A DNA stretch of 64,000 bases from Gautieria morchelliformis (taxonomy: Eukaryota > Basidiomycota > Agaricomycetes > Gomphales > Gomphaceae): contig WHVA01000033.1 of NCBI GenBank assembly GCA_015179125.1, forward strand, positions 1 through 64,000. The letters run 5' to 3'. Below, one piece after another: positions 31,911 through 44,090 of the stretch. How positions within the stretch are numbered: position 1 is the stretch's first letter; the number at the start of each line of letters is the position of its first letter. The position numbers and the translations under genes were made by a program. A model generated the notes under the pieces. It made no database searches. It worked only from the letters and a program-made list of their open reading frames with translations, and had not been told where the DNA came from.

Positions 31911-33649
31911 CTGAGCCTGGGTTGGGGAGCGCGTCGCGCGGGCGCCACGAGTGGCGCAGCTACGGGTGAGCGGCGGCCCTGCTCCGCGCAACTGGTGAGT
32001 CAACTCACCTCAGCCCAACCCGCACAGCTCTCATACCGGTCCCGCGCAGTTGAAGCTGGACATCCGAACCCTATCTACTACTGTATAGACATCTGTTCTT
32101 TACCGTCTGCTAAAGTACAAACTTCCTTACTAGTACCCGCAGCACCTTGGCGCCCATATATGTCCGCCCTAACGGAGCCTGCTCAGTTGGGTTTTCACAT
32201 AGAGAACCTATAGATGTGCAAACCCAACAGGGCAGCATTGCCGCCCTCGAGCGAAAACGCTTGGTGTGGATTGTTGAACCATTTTTGGGCATCCATACTT
32301 TCCATCTCCTTTGACAAATTGACACGCAGTGGCCAGTATGGTCGGGATCTGGTTGACCCAAATGGAGAAACTTTTGGTCAATAACCATGTGCTGCATTGA
32401 TGGCATTGTAATGCTGCAACTCAATCGTGGCGGCGGCGGCTAGCGCCTCAAGGCCTCAGTCCCCGACACACCGCAAAAAAAGCCTCCGCAAACAGGCATG
32501 GGGTCGCAGGCCTGGAAAGGGAAAGGACGGCAAAGCGCGGCAAACAATCGCAAATGACCCCAGGGGTTGAACAGACGGGAAACAAGTGCTCGCGGATGCA
32601 GCCAAGTAAGTGAAGAAACACACCGCAAAAGAGTCCACAAAACCGTGGGACTCCCAACCAAGGAGTGCAACGGGCCACTGGACGACGACCCCTGATGAAA
32701 AGGGGGGCAATGGCTGCCAACAATGCACGGCAAAGGGCAACGGATGAAGGGGGGCGGCCGTTACACGGTAAACGCCGCCTAAGATACAGTGGCACACAGC
32801 TTACTAAGACGCGACGCGTACCTCTCTCCGGAAGGACTCGGCGAGGCCCAGAAGTTGCGCGCCGCTGGGAGGCTGGTCTATGGACCGCGGCCCATATTCC
32901 TTGGGTCGACCGCGCCCACCGCGACGTCCGGCGTCTCAATCACAGCGACGATACGCGGCTGCGCGGACCCAAATCGCGTCGCGCGCAATGAGGCGGACAG
33001 AGGCGTGAGCGGCGTCGTGGGCGGGCGGCTCCCCGGGGGCTTCGATAGGGAGCCGCCCGACCCCGGCGGCGCGGTGGTGGTGACATTGAGCGACTGCCGG
33101 CGCGGCGTATTGGCGCCGGTGGAGCGGGAGAGGGATTGGTGCGCATGCGTGTGGGGGCGGGGACGGGGGGCATGAGTCCGAGCGGAGTGGGCGGCGCATC
33201 GGAGGTGGGGGAGGCTACGATGGTGTCGGGCTCCATGGCGGCGGCGTTAGTTTCGGACCATTGGAGGTGGGCCTACGTTGAATATCGACTTGGAGGATAA
33301 CGTCGGATCCCCGGCGCTTAACTCTGACAATTTGACGATTTCTCGTTTATCTGGCGGCTCGAATGTCCCTGCTCTCCGATAGAAAATATTACGCATACGG
33401 CGCCGTCGATGGTCACGCTCACGACGCGCTCCCCACCCTTTCCGGCCCCCGCCGATGCCTGCACACCAATATCTGTCCATCGCCTCACTCGTCAACAATT
33501 CCAGTAACAGCTTTCCTCGTCCATCCCTTGCGGATGAAATTCGAACTCACATACACGTACTCAGCTTGGTTCATTATAGCAGGTTGTCATAAAAATAGGT
33601 AGTCTTACCTATTCTAGTTACTCTAGTAATAGCAGAGTCATGCTGATAA
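31911..33649. other. GC-rich interval with only weak coding traces
   Basis: 31911-32060 is a palindrome-rich GC stretch, perhaps the 3' end of the DIRS-like element. 32110-32424 is open on the minus strand without recognisable homology. On the minus strand from ATG 33236 (MEPDTIVASPTSDAPPTPLG) to about 32880 there is Pro/Arg-rich coding-like sequence that needs a frame change to reach SLSKPPGSRPPTTPLTPLSA and IVAVIETPDVAVGAVDPR. It may be a broken host gene. Nothing else can be supported. Confidence 0.35.
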
Positions 33650-33842
33650 TCAAGTTGATTACGCACCTCGACTAGAGTGACGTGCTATCGATCATATATA
33701 AAAGGGGCAATGGCTCAATAGGTAGTGTGATGCGTGCATGACGTTGCTGAATATCCATAGGCTCAAGGTTCCAGCCCCAGATCCAAGCCAAAATGAATGG
33801 CTCAGCTCAAAGGCCACCGTGTCGCAATACTACTATTTATAT

Positions 33843-36800
33843 TCAATGTACAGCCTGCAATTGTTCTAACACGTTCACAACTTCTGAGAATGGAATGGGC
33901 AGCTTTTCAGCGTCGGTGTTACCCTCCATGGCTTTCTGCACTTCTGGCGATCCGTTGTTAAAGTCCAACAAGCGCTCGAGGAAGTCACCGTCCAGGAATC
34001 CAGTTGCTTCACCGATAGAATCCGAAACGCCGCGGGAATTATTTGGTGCACGCCATCTGGGTGACGCAGGTCAAAATTCAAGGATGACAAAGAATTTGCG
34101 TAAGTTTGAACAGCTCAAGAATGCGATCAAGGGTGGTTCGTTTGGACAATGGGGACGTTGTGGATGGCAACCTCAAGTCTTGGATGTGGTTGAGACCGCT
34201 AAAAACCATGCTACACTAATCCGAAACACGCGTAATGAGACTTATGCATGTTTTGGATTAGCGTAGCACGGTTTTTAGCGGTCTCAACCACGTCCTCAGA
34301 AATTTTGTGTTTACGGCCACTCACTTCGCATGCTTCATGTCGCCCGGCCCTGAAATGGCATACCCCAGATTTCGCTGGAGGGCTGTCATATGTAAAGAAA
34401 CTTGATCGCTAAGCCCAGGTATCACCCCAATGCGGCCATTTGACGTCATGAACATTTGTTCGGGTCGTACGGCTTCATTCGACTCCGGTTGTGAGGTCAA
34501 ACTGCCTGTACGGAATAAGAAAAGGAATAAATAAATCTCAATTTACACACCTGGGAGAAATTTGTTGACGCAGTCACCCAGATAGTAGTTACCTACCTGC
34601 TCCAGCCTATTTTCAGTAGCGTTTGTAGTATATACGAACAAGTTGCAATCATTCTGTCGCACGGAAACCGTTGGTTAACACGAAATTGAAGAAAAAAACA
34701 TCTTCATACGTTGCAGCCGACAATGTTGTCCTTGTCAAATGTCTGGATAGCTACTGGCCACAAAGGGGTATAGTCCCGAGCAACGTTTTGTAGAGTTTGA
34801 CTAGATGGGTCCCATTGGATGACAGACAATGAACTGATGGCATCGCTGATGTATATCCGATCACCTCGAGAAACGATATTGGAAACAATATAGTTGTGTG
34901 TCCATCTTGCCGCCACTTCAAGCTCAATACTAGAAGGATTTGTTGAAGGCATTGTTCTAGACTCCTGGATAGTTTTCAAACGGAAAATGTATACCTACAA
35001 GCATTTGAGGGCGGGAGTCGAAGTTGTTGAAAACAACTCACGGACTCGTTGATCCCAGCTGCAATTTGTCCGTCTATTTCAGCAACAGCGAACACACAGC
35101 CCTTCACTTTGAATGAAGTCGCCAAGCCAACCTTTCCACGGCCCTTGGTATCCTGCCGATCAGCTTGGGGTTCAGGAAGCCAAGGGTCACGAGCCTCGAA
35201 CAACATAATTCGGCCTTCATGAGCTTCCGTTTCCTCTGGTTGATGGTATTGTGATCCAACCACAAAGTAAGTCTTACGTTCATTAGCGTGACTATCATCG
35301 AGGGACAGCGACAACGTTTGAACAACTGTGATTTCTTCGTCTGGGTCGCATGGAAAGTGATGTAACTCTGTAGATCCGGATCAGCACCATGTCCATCTCT
35401 GAAGGGTCAAAATGCTTCACGTTCAAATGTTGTGTCGTCGATAATTTTAAATGAACAGGACTGCAGCGCGAATTCGCCGACTCGATGAGGCTGTGTTCGT
35501 TCACATCCGACGCCTAGCACCTTGAGGTGAAGATGATGAGCGATGCGCACCGGGTTGTCAAGGCCAAAGGGTATCTATGTGGGAGATTCGACAATTAATA
35601 ACTGCCGGGATAGGGGACGAAATCTAATACCGTTCGAATATGTAACTTCTGCAACTCCCGAACCCTTCCAATGAGCAAGCTCGTCGCATCTACTCTGCCA
35701 TTATGCTCCTTGTTGAGCGCAAAAATAATCGACGAAGGAAAGTCCTTAGAATTGAGCGGGCATGCTGCACTGATGCCCTGGTCATATATTGAGCAGTCCA
35801 AAAACGTGGTCACGTAGGGCGGCACTAACCTTGCGGACCAAAGCGGAGTGTTTTAATCTACCATTATCCCAATAGAGCACGACAGGTCTGCTACCAGATG
35901 CCAAAACACTATGTTCACTAACGCCGCTATCCATTTGAAGAGGGCGGAAGGATGTCATGAAAACTGGTTTAGTTGACCCGAGAGGGATAAGCCTCTGCTC
36001 GCAGACGTTTGCAAGATTGTCCACAACATCAAGGCCATATACATGCAAGTTTCCATCACCCAAACCAGCCAGCAAATGAGTGGGATGGTTTTTAGAATGA
36101 CCGATGGGACGCCTACGGCTGGCGCCGCCAAGGCCAAACTGGCAGAGAAGTAGCGAGACTGGGAGGTGTGGTAGCGAGAGGGAGGGGAGGAATGGACGCA
36201 TGAGTTCTGCGGCATGTACAATACTTACGGTGTTAGACTCGTAAAAGCCTACGGCAACGTAGTTGGAAAACGGGAGAGACGTATCATATGGATGTATTGT
36301 CACAGTCGAAATCTCCCCATCTTGGAAGAAACGTGAACTAGCCAAAGATCGAATTCATCAAATACATTGGGACATAAATACAGACGCACCGCAATTCAAC
36401 CAACTGTGAGTCCCTGACAGAGAGTATTACTAACTGACTGCCCTTTAAAGCGACGGCTACTTGTGATCCATTGGCACAGGCTGCAACAATATCGGTTTCA
36501 CCTTGCCATGTTGATTCACGCATACCAGTGGATAAGTTGACCAGTAACACCCCTGTCGAGGTAACCTGCACAACGAATTGGCTATCATCGTAGCGCGTTT
36601 GTCTGGTATTTCCGTCTGTAGGAAGGACAATGGAAGACATATTACTGATTGCGAAGGTAGGTTCCACCGAGAACCCCGGACAAGCGTCTTCGTCGAGCTC
36701 GTCGACAATACCTTGCTCAAAGTGGGCGAGGGAATAAAATCGAGTGGATTGTAGAGTTGATATAACCAGCATGTTGTCCATTCTGTACCTTCGTCAACAG

Positions 36801-38493
36801 CGAAAGAAAGGATACGATAAGCATTAGTACGCACTGTGCCTCATAATTGAACTTCAATGGCCACATAAGCTTGACAGGAGTCATGTCGTCTACAACGGCG
36901 AGTTCTTCCAGATCAGCACCATTCCGGATGATCCTTAATGATCCTGTATTAAACGCTCCAGAGCAAGTGACTATTTGGGCCTAAACAGGGTTACTGATCC
37001 ATCCTCCGCGACGACGATAATGGCAACTAACCTGTCCAGAATTCTCAGCATCGACAAAAATTGCATCCATTATTGGTGCAATGTTTTTGAAGGTGTCTAG
37101 GACATCCAATTGGATACCGATAAGGGGATCAGCAGAAGGCGTAATTCGGACAATTTGCGAATCGCCGTGATGCGAGCCAACGAAAATCACACCAGAATTG
37201 AGATAGGCCATAGTGGTAGCCGGCGATGTCTGTAGAATCCGAGTTGAGAGGTAGACAGAACTTGGACAATGAAAGACCAACCTCCCCGAGTCGAACAAGT
37301 GTTAGTGAAGCCTCAGAACTTGACCTGGTTAGCGAAAGGAGGCATAATTTTCCAAAGGCATCCCCTAACAAAATCCGGGAACCATCAGAATCAATCAAAG
37401 CATATCTATGGTAATTTGTGGTTCAGCGTAACTGCACAGTTCACGCTCCACCGCATGAACTCACGATATAATATCACACAGGGGCCAGTCCACCTGTGCT
37501 CGCGGTTCGGTAGCCATGTCTAATCCGCCTTGTACGGAACTGGTTTTCCTCCGACGTCCCTTTAGTTTTGGCTGCTTCTCTGCTGCTTTCCCTTTGTCTG
37601 ATGACTCCCAAGTTCCCAGTTCAAAGAACAAGATACTCTGACCACCAAGTACCAATACCCCAGAAGGACCCTCACCCGACGGGGGAATGGGTACTAGAGT
37701 GTTTGAGTCGTCTTCAGTGATTGTAATCTGAGGGAAAGCATTTGAGGGTTCAATGGATAATTCTTGTCCTTGGATGGATAAGTCGCGAGCGAGCAGCCGA
37801 AGTGTCCCAGTATAATCACGATGCAAAATTGCCAGAACATATGTTTGAGATACGACTGGAACGGGAACAAAACACATCGAAAGAACATTCAATTCGGTCA
37901 GACTATGAGCGGCCAGTCAGATGACCACGGCTAGTCAAAGCAGTAAGGAACGTCACTGACATGCAATCAAAGTCGGCTTTTATTTTTTTCCGCAGCGTGC
38001 CTTTCAGCACCAGCGCTTTCAGCTTCCCTATGTAAGTGGCCACGACGGCAACGTCTCCACTGGGGTGTACAAGAGCACCCTCGAAAAATTCCACCGACCG
38101 TGAATAGGATGACCGAAGAGACAGAGTATTGTATCCTCTCAGGAAGGGTTCACTACCCTCCACTTCCGGCACATACTCCAGAAGTATCGCAAGAGGATCA
38201 GGCGTCTCAGTCGTTACAAGCAAAGTATCCGGAGCATCCTAGGCACAGTGTTAGAGGTGTACTCATTAGGAATAAAGGCGTATTGTCACCTTGTGATGCG
38301 CAACCGTCAGAGAAGATATAGCCCCCCATATCTGCAGACTGCACTGTAGCTTTGCTCCTTCCGTACGTAAGACGAACACTTCAAGTCTGCCAGAACGAGT
38401 GACAACAAGATAATCGTACTCAGACGTATCTAACCTGCACTTGACCGAGTGCAGAACAGATGACGGTGCGAAGAAGGTGGATACGACCCTCAT
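33843..38493 (-). CDS. DDB1: DDB1, second copy
   Basis: Same gene as 20570-25005 with identical exon order, start at 38493 and stop at 33843-33845. Translations of the compared exons are identical to the left copy. Its last intron is 215 bp longer and carries a hairpin element (34182-34295). The splice signals at both intron ends are retained, so this copy may still be functional. Its presence doubles the local DDB1 dose if the duplication is real. Confidence 0.85.
34182..34295. mobile_element. Foldback MITE in last DDB1 intron (right copy)
   Basis: A near-perfect palindrome of 114 bp with arms of about 50 bp (tips GGATGTGGTTGAGACC and its complement) and a few arm mismatches. It is part of a 215-bp segment absent from the left arm, so it arrived after duplication or was lost from the left copy. 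Next to it, 34098-34115 holds an 18-mer also found reversed at 41933-41950. Confidence 0.8.
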
Positions 38494-38591
38494 AGTGGAG
38501 GCTAAAGCCTGAATCCATCACGTGATTCGCAGCAAAAAACGACGAATTGACTCTCATGTCTATCATAGAAATTACATATTACAAACCACAG

Positions 38592-40801
38592 CTATTTCGC
38601 AGATTCGGTCAGAGTGCCTGTCTGGGTTGGATGTGGATTAGATTGTTGCAATGGGGTTTCTAGCTGGTGTTGACTTTGCAGGGGTTGGGTAGCTTCTGCA
38701 TGAGAGAGCTGAACCGGGTGATATGAATAAGGAGGCTGGGTCTGCCATGCATAGTAGTTTTGTATAGGGGTCCCAGTGGCCGGATATGGTGTTTGTATCG
38801 GTGACTGCTTTACCACGGGAGCCCGAGGCGTTGCTGGTTGCTTTGACTGCTTAGGCTTGGTAGCACTTGTTGTGGACTGAGCGACAGAGGGTGTACTAGC
38901 CGAGCCCGCAGTTGTTTGTGTTTGCAGTGCATCATTACTGGCAGCAGGTGAGATCCCAACTGGAGGACCACCGGCAGCCAAGGATGTCGCCCTTACTTTC
39001 TTTGTGCAAGGTGGGCAATACGCTTGCATAAAGATTCATTAATGTTTTTTTTTCCAAGGGACGCAAATATAGAGGAACTTACGACTACCCGGCGCTAGAA
39101 CAATAGATGCACGTTTACAAATATCACATGTACCGGTTCTGGATTCTGCTTTTTTGACTTGCGGTAACCTCTTTCGCTTCGTGGGACCACTTGCCAAGGA
39201 GCCATCCTTTGGAACAGGGTGAGCTCGACGTTTTCCGAGGGAAGAACCTGCCGCATGAGCCGCTGGTCGTATTAGCTTGGTAGGGTACCTATCAGAAGCG
39301 GACTTGGGAAACGACAAAATCAGGGCGTGACAAATCACAGGTGCATGTATCACATAGTACATACAGCCTGAAGTTGGGTTAAAAGTGCACCATCGGATAT
39401 TCGATGTTGTAAGTACGCTCGAGGAGCTGCCCTGTCCAACTAGGAGCGAAATCAGAACCAACCGATTGTTAGAAGAATGCTCTTACCTGAGAGTCGATGG
39501 CCAGTTTGATGCGCTGTGTTCGCTCTTCGTCACCAGCTGCCTGGCAAAACAAAGTCCAAATGGCAGGAGGGACATTAAAGAAACGGAGGGTAATAGGATG
39601 GATAACGTTCTTCGAACTTGAAGACCCAGTAGACAGCGGTGGGGAAGTAGTCGCTTTAGAACCTTCCAAGGGAAAGATGGTTGAGAAGATGATATCAGCT
39701 AAGCTGCTGTTGCCATCCCAGCGCTTTACTCTTTCATAGAGCACCAAATCTTTAGGTAGGGTCCATCGGTCGTAAGAATTTTCGTAAAATTCTATTACGA
39801 CGTCCGCCTCTCTATGTATAGTTTGCATGACTTGTGGAATTTGCTGCTGAGGGAAGGAATGAACTGGATTTGAAGCTGACATTTGTGGTGGCCTGAGACT
39901 TAAAACGGGAGGATGTGGCGTCGATGTGCCCGAGGCTTTACTGACTGGCGGCGTGAAAGTTGGGGGTGGAACCGTGGAGTGAGATGAGGTGGAGGGTGTT
40001 TTAGAGGATTTGGCCGAAGAAGAAGAACCAGCCTGAGGTTGACTGCTTAGATTCGCTGATCTCGACGCGGTGTCTGCTAACGACTGTATCGTTACTCCAA
40101 GGGTCTGTAGTTGTTCGGACGTCGCCGAGCCAGATGCAGCGAGTCCCAAGAGATTGGCCAAGGTAGAGTTTGACATGGCTGCGGTATTGACCTGAGCTAT
40201 TAGGTCGGGTGTGATGGGAACAGCCCCTTTCAATGATGAGACAAGTGCCGTAGTCGATGGTGCATAAACGGGCGCTGCTATTGCATGGCTGGGCGCTGAT
40301 GAAGCTTGGTTGGCCGTAGGTTGCGCCGAAGGTGCTGCTTTCTGGGCTTGGTAAGGGAAATGAGCTGGTACTGGAGCTGAATATGGTTGATACGTAACCT
40401 CATAAACAGAGGTTGCATAAAATACATGAGGACCTATTTCGAGGTCGCATTTGCCGCGAAACTTGATGGTGTGTGGCGGCTGCCAGATGTCGCTTCCTTT
40501 CCCTCCACGAGACTTGGTTGAAAACTTGGTGAAAGCCGATGTGAGCCAAGTCTGGCGGGCTATATATCTGTAAGTTCATCACTTCGACTGTAGGGGTATA
40601 GACTTGCACTGGCGAAGTGCCTGTAGTAGGACCAAACTAGACAGTGCAATTTAGCAGCGTGAAGTAAGAACGTCAAGTCAAATAAACCAGCCTATCTTCG
40701 ACTGAGTGCAACACGGATCGGCCGGCATCTTTGCTGCTACCTTCTTCTTCTGCTGTAGTCTCCCTGGTCTCGCTCGTAGGCAAAGTATGCACACGATACA
40801 T
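38592..40801 (-). CDS. Unknown fungal protein, second copy
   Basis: Exact mirror of 18262-20471, with the ATG at 40801 and the stop at 38592. All reading-frame segments compared are identical. The 67-bp divergent promoter shared with DMC1 is also duplicated, so expression is plausible. Function unknown, with the same Cys pairs and low-complexity regions as the left copy. Confidence 0.65.
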
Positions 40802-40868
40802 GGTGGACCTTTTATGACTGTGAGTCTGTGACTCCTGTCACGTCACTTTGACTTTGTCGCGACCAACC

Positions 40869-41544
40869 ATGCCTTCAACAGCATCTGTCAGAGGAAGCGT
40901 CCCCCCTCAGCCTTCGCGTGCAACCAGTCCACACGTTGAAGACGACGACGAGGTACCTTTATTACCTCGCCATTCCCACAATTATATCACTCGTCTCCAG
41001 GCTCCGTTCTTTGATCTAGTCGACGAGCTTCAGCAACATGTGAGCATCATAGTCGTGTTTCTCCGTTCCAGATCTTTTCCTCCATTTTTTGGAAAGCATC
41101 ACTACTGCTTTTTGACAATCCATATGTCTGCTTTGATATCGCTTTTCTCTGGCACATTTGACTACCTCATGTCTTCGGGACCCGTGTTTTGTCTCCGTCA
41201 GCCCTTTATCTGCTTCACATCTACGCACACACCGACAATCATGAGGCTTGCTGCTGCTGTGCTTAAGATATATAGCCATCACGACGGGGACTCCTCTTCA
41301 TTTACCTTCCGAAGTCGCCATCACCCTCGGCTGAGCTAGTTTAATCTGCGTCTGCGATCCGTTATCTCAGAAAGCTGTGCTTGCCGTCACGACTCTATAC
41401 GTTACTCCCCGCAAGATCGTCTATTCACAGTAATTCTCTCTATGATTAGGGCATCAACGTACAAGATATCACGAAGTTAAAGGTCAGCTTTGTGGACCAT
41501 CAACCTTTGGTTTCGTTGAAATGCTGATACCAACAGTCTGCCGG
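40869..41544 (+). pseudogene. DMC1: DMC1 5' fragment in right arm
   Basis: Holds the promoter-proximal exons of DMC1: MPSTASVRG..., [23 protein letters not shown] and the first three codons (SAG) of the next exon. Homology then ends at 41544. The frame would run on into the palindrome as HPVESAHSCF and stop. The ATPase core is absent, so no recombinase can be made. A short N-terminal helix-hairpin-helix peptide might be expressed from the duplicated promoter. Confidence 0.88.
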
Positions 41545-41888
41545 TCACCCTGTTGAATCAGCTCATTCGTGCTTTTGAAAGCAATGCGGTCGCCATGGAC
41601 AGCCGCTTCAATGGGATTGAACATGCAATTGGTCAAAGGTTCGATGAGATAGACCATGCAATTGATCAGTGCTTCCATGCGATTGCCCCGTACTTCAACG
41701 CCATCCAGCATCAAACCGCTGCTGGATGGCGTTGAAGTACGGGGCAATTGCATGGAAGTGCTCATCCATTGCATGGTCTATCTCATCGAACCTTTGACCA
41801 ATTGCATGTTCGATGCCATTGAAGCGGCTGTCCATGGCGACCGCATTGCTTTCAAAAGCACGAATGAGCTGATTCAACAGGGTGACCG
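41542..41888. repeat. 347-bp palindrome at duplication breakpoint
   Basis: Two arms of about 165 bp, centred near 41715 (arms meet at GCCATCCAGCA and TGCTGGATGGC), with scattered mismatches. The palindrome starts within three bases of the end of the large inverted duplication. Both arms encode the same peptide (LIRAFESNAVAMDSRFNGIE), so it is an inverted duplication of coding DNA rather than a simple transposon terminus. Confidence 0.9.
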
Positions 41889-41991
41889 TGTCGGCACTGC
41901 CACCCTGAGGAAATTGTAACATCGAGTCTGTTAGCTGTTCAAACTTACGCCACGGACATTCTACCTCTATTTTTTTTTTGTAATGATTCAT
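41695..41991 (-). pseudogene. Unknown coding fragment with heptad-like repeats
   Basis: An open frame of 98 codons reads RKFEQLTDSMLQFPQGG, then LIRAFESNAVAMDSRFNGIE and HAIGQRFDEIDHAMDEHFHA. Its periodic Phe/Ile pattern suggests a helical bundle. Its inverted duplicate in the palindrome encodes the same peptide. An RKFEQL-containing relative occurs in the 215-bp insertion at about 34100. I do not recognise the family; it may be a dispersed gene fragment or part of a transposon. Confidence 0.4.
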
Positions 41992-42163
41992 TTGGTATCC
42001 ATGTCGTTGCGGAAGTTACAGATTTTTGTAATCATGTTTTGTACTGAGACATGTGTATTTCCTGGCCTCATTTCATGCGGTAACGAGAATAGATACAAAT
42101 CTCATCGCCTTGCGCCGTCTCACACATCGTTGGTGTTTCTTCGTGCGCTCGCATTTACACCTC

Positions 42164-42633
42164 GTTTTCTGCTGCGAATCACGTGATGGATTCAGGCTTT
42201 AGCCTCCACTATGAGGGTCGTATCCACCTTCTTCGCACCGTCATCTGTTCTGCACTCGGTCAAGTGCAGCTTATATACGCCTGAGTACGATTATCTTGTT
42301 GTCACTCGTTCTGGCAGACTTGAAGTGTTCGTCTTACGTACGGAAGGAGCAAAGCTACAGTGCAGTCTGCAGATATGGGGGGCTATATCTTCTCTGACGG
42401 TTGCGCATCACAAGGTGACAATACGCCTTTATTCCTAATGAGTACATCTCTAAGACTGTGCCTAGGATGCACTTTGCTTGTAACGACTGAGACGCCTGAT
42501 CCTCTTGCGATACTTCTGGAGTATGTGCCGGAAATGGAGGGTAGTGAACCCTTCCTGAGAGGATACAATACTGTCTCTTCGGTCATCCTATTCACGATCG
42601 GTGGAATTTTTTGAGGGTGCTCTTGTACACCCA
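42164..42633 (+). pseudogene. DDB1: DDB1 5' fragment, third copy
   Basis: About 470 bp covering the DDB1 upstream region, exon 1 (MRVVSTFFAPSSVLHSVKC), intron 1 and the start of exon 2, in direct orientation. It differs from the other two copies by substitutions (for example around the LYTPEYDY segment), a 7-bp deletion at the intron 1 acceptor and a 2-bp deletion in exon 2 that shifts the frame. It ends abruptly at a copia integrase sequence. It is older than the two long copies. Confidence 0.88.
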
Positions 42634-44090
42634 TTCTCAAAGTACAAGCTCTACGAGGCTTTAATGCTTCGACAGATAAATGTGCACATCAAGGCACTTG
42701 TTTCTGATTGAAGGGGCAAGTACACGAGCTCTGAATTTGAACAGTACCTGGCCAAACAAGGCATGAAACATCGGCTGATGGTACATGACACACCAGAGTC
42801 TAATGGTGTTGCTGAACGTCTGAACCGAACTCTCACTGAGAGAACTCGTGCCATGCTATTGGAATCAGGTCTTCCTAAGATATTATGGGCTATGCAATAC
42901 AGCATGCCAATTATCTTAGGAACAGGACACATACAAGAGCTCTACCGGATAAAACGCCTTACGAAATAATTCACCATGAGAAACCGAATCTCAAAGAAAT
43001 TCACATGTGGGGAACCAAAGTCTATGTTAAAGTCACTCAAGGAGATAAATTGGCAGCTCATGCCAAAAGAGCTCAGTGGATAGGAATTTCTGCGCAGAGC
43101 CATGGTCATTATGTTTATTGGCCTGACTCTCACAAAGTTTCTGTTGAGCGGAACATTGTGTTTGATTCAGAGATGAAGAAGGGAAAAGCCCCAATCATTT
43201 CTATTGAGGAATCCAAGTTACCTACGTCTAGAGAGGAGAAGAAGGCCATTCTGGCATTAGCACCTGTGCCCGGTTGCTTAGTCAGTGAAGAGGCAAAGAT
43301 CCAAGAAATTGATGAAAGCACACCAGAGGAACATCTTGAAGAGCTGCAACCTATTCAGGGAGTTGATGACAGACCTAAAGAAGCTGAACCGATAAGGAGA
43401 AGCGAACGGATCCATCAACAACAAATGCAGTCGGCCCCAACAGGTCCCGTAACAAGATCTCAGACTCAGAGACAAGCTGGTGCGCATATGACCATGCTAG
43501 CTTACGAGGATGTTGAGGACCATAATGAAAATCTATTCGACCAAGAATTATCCTCTGAGATTGATGGCATCAGTAACTATGAGTTTGCCATCAGTGCATT
43601 TCCAACCGACAGTCAAAACAATAGCAAGGTGCCGGATTTGAATGAAGTTGAACCTAGCAATGCAGATGAAGCTCTGAATAATCCTATGTGGAAGAAATCA
43701 ATGGACAAAGAGTATGAGGCCCTAATTGACAAGGGAGTGTGGGAACGAGCCAAACCACCTCCTGGAGCCAATATTGTCGGTAACAAATGGGTCTACCTTT
43801 GGAAGCCTAATCCAGAAGGGAAACCAATAATGCCTAAATTGAGAATGGTCGCCCAAGGCTACACACAGAAGTTTGGAGTCGACTATGATGAGACGTACTC
43901 ACCTGTTGCTCGGTTATCCTCCCTACGGGTAATATGCGCCATTGCTGCTAGGAATGACTGGCCTATTCATCAAATGGACGTGGACTATGCATACCTCAAT
44001 GCTATGTTGCCTGAACCTATTTATATGAAGCAGCCATATGGATATGAGTCTGGAGACAAAGATGAAGTGCTCCTTTTGAAGAAAGCACTT
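42634..44090 (+). pseudogene. Copia element fragment: integrase and RT
   Basis: A plus-strand Ty1/copia pol piece truncated at both ends. The integrase C-terminal half includes a stop inside the second catalytic Asp region (SD-stop-RGKYTSSEF) and HDTPESNGVAERLNRTLTER with the catalytic Glu. A frameshift near 42950 precedes TPYEIIHHEKPNLKEIHMWG. A linker and RT follow: NNPMWKKSMDKEYEALIDKG, NIVGNKWVYLWKPNPEGKPI, LRMVAQGYTQKFGVDYDETY, IHQMDVDYAYLNAMLPEPIY. Similarity ends after LLLKKAL at about 44090, before the RT catalytic box. It is directly fused to the DDB1 fragment on its left. Confidence 0.85.

Larger units (their letters stand above)
33650..41544 (-). repeat. Large inverted duplication, right arm
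   Basis: Reverse complement of 17519-25204. It contains, on the minus strand, complete copies of DDB1 and of the gene of unknown function, and on the plus strand the first exons of DMC1. It is 215 bp longer inside the last DDB1 intron because of an insertion that includes a foldback element. The outer end at 41544 falls in a DMC1 exon and touches a 347-bp palindrome. The inner 200 bp match only with indels. Confidence 0.95.

Noticed and set aside
32789-33175. Possible histidine phosphatase (RDAYLSPEGLGEAQKLR)
   Set aside because: Only about 17 residues resemble the family, the catalytic RHG motif is not seen, and the rest is low-complexity GC-rich sequence.
33650-41544. Treating the whole right arm as an assembly artefact
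   Set aside because: It has its own differences (215-bp insertion, diverged inner 200 bp, a defined breakpoint in DMC1 and a third DDB1 fragment beyond it), which argue for real duplication, though read data are needed.
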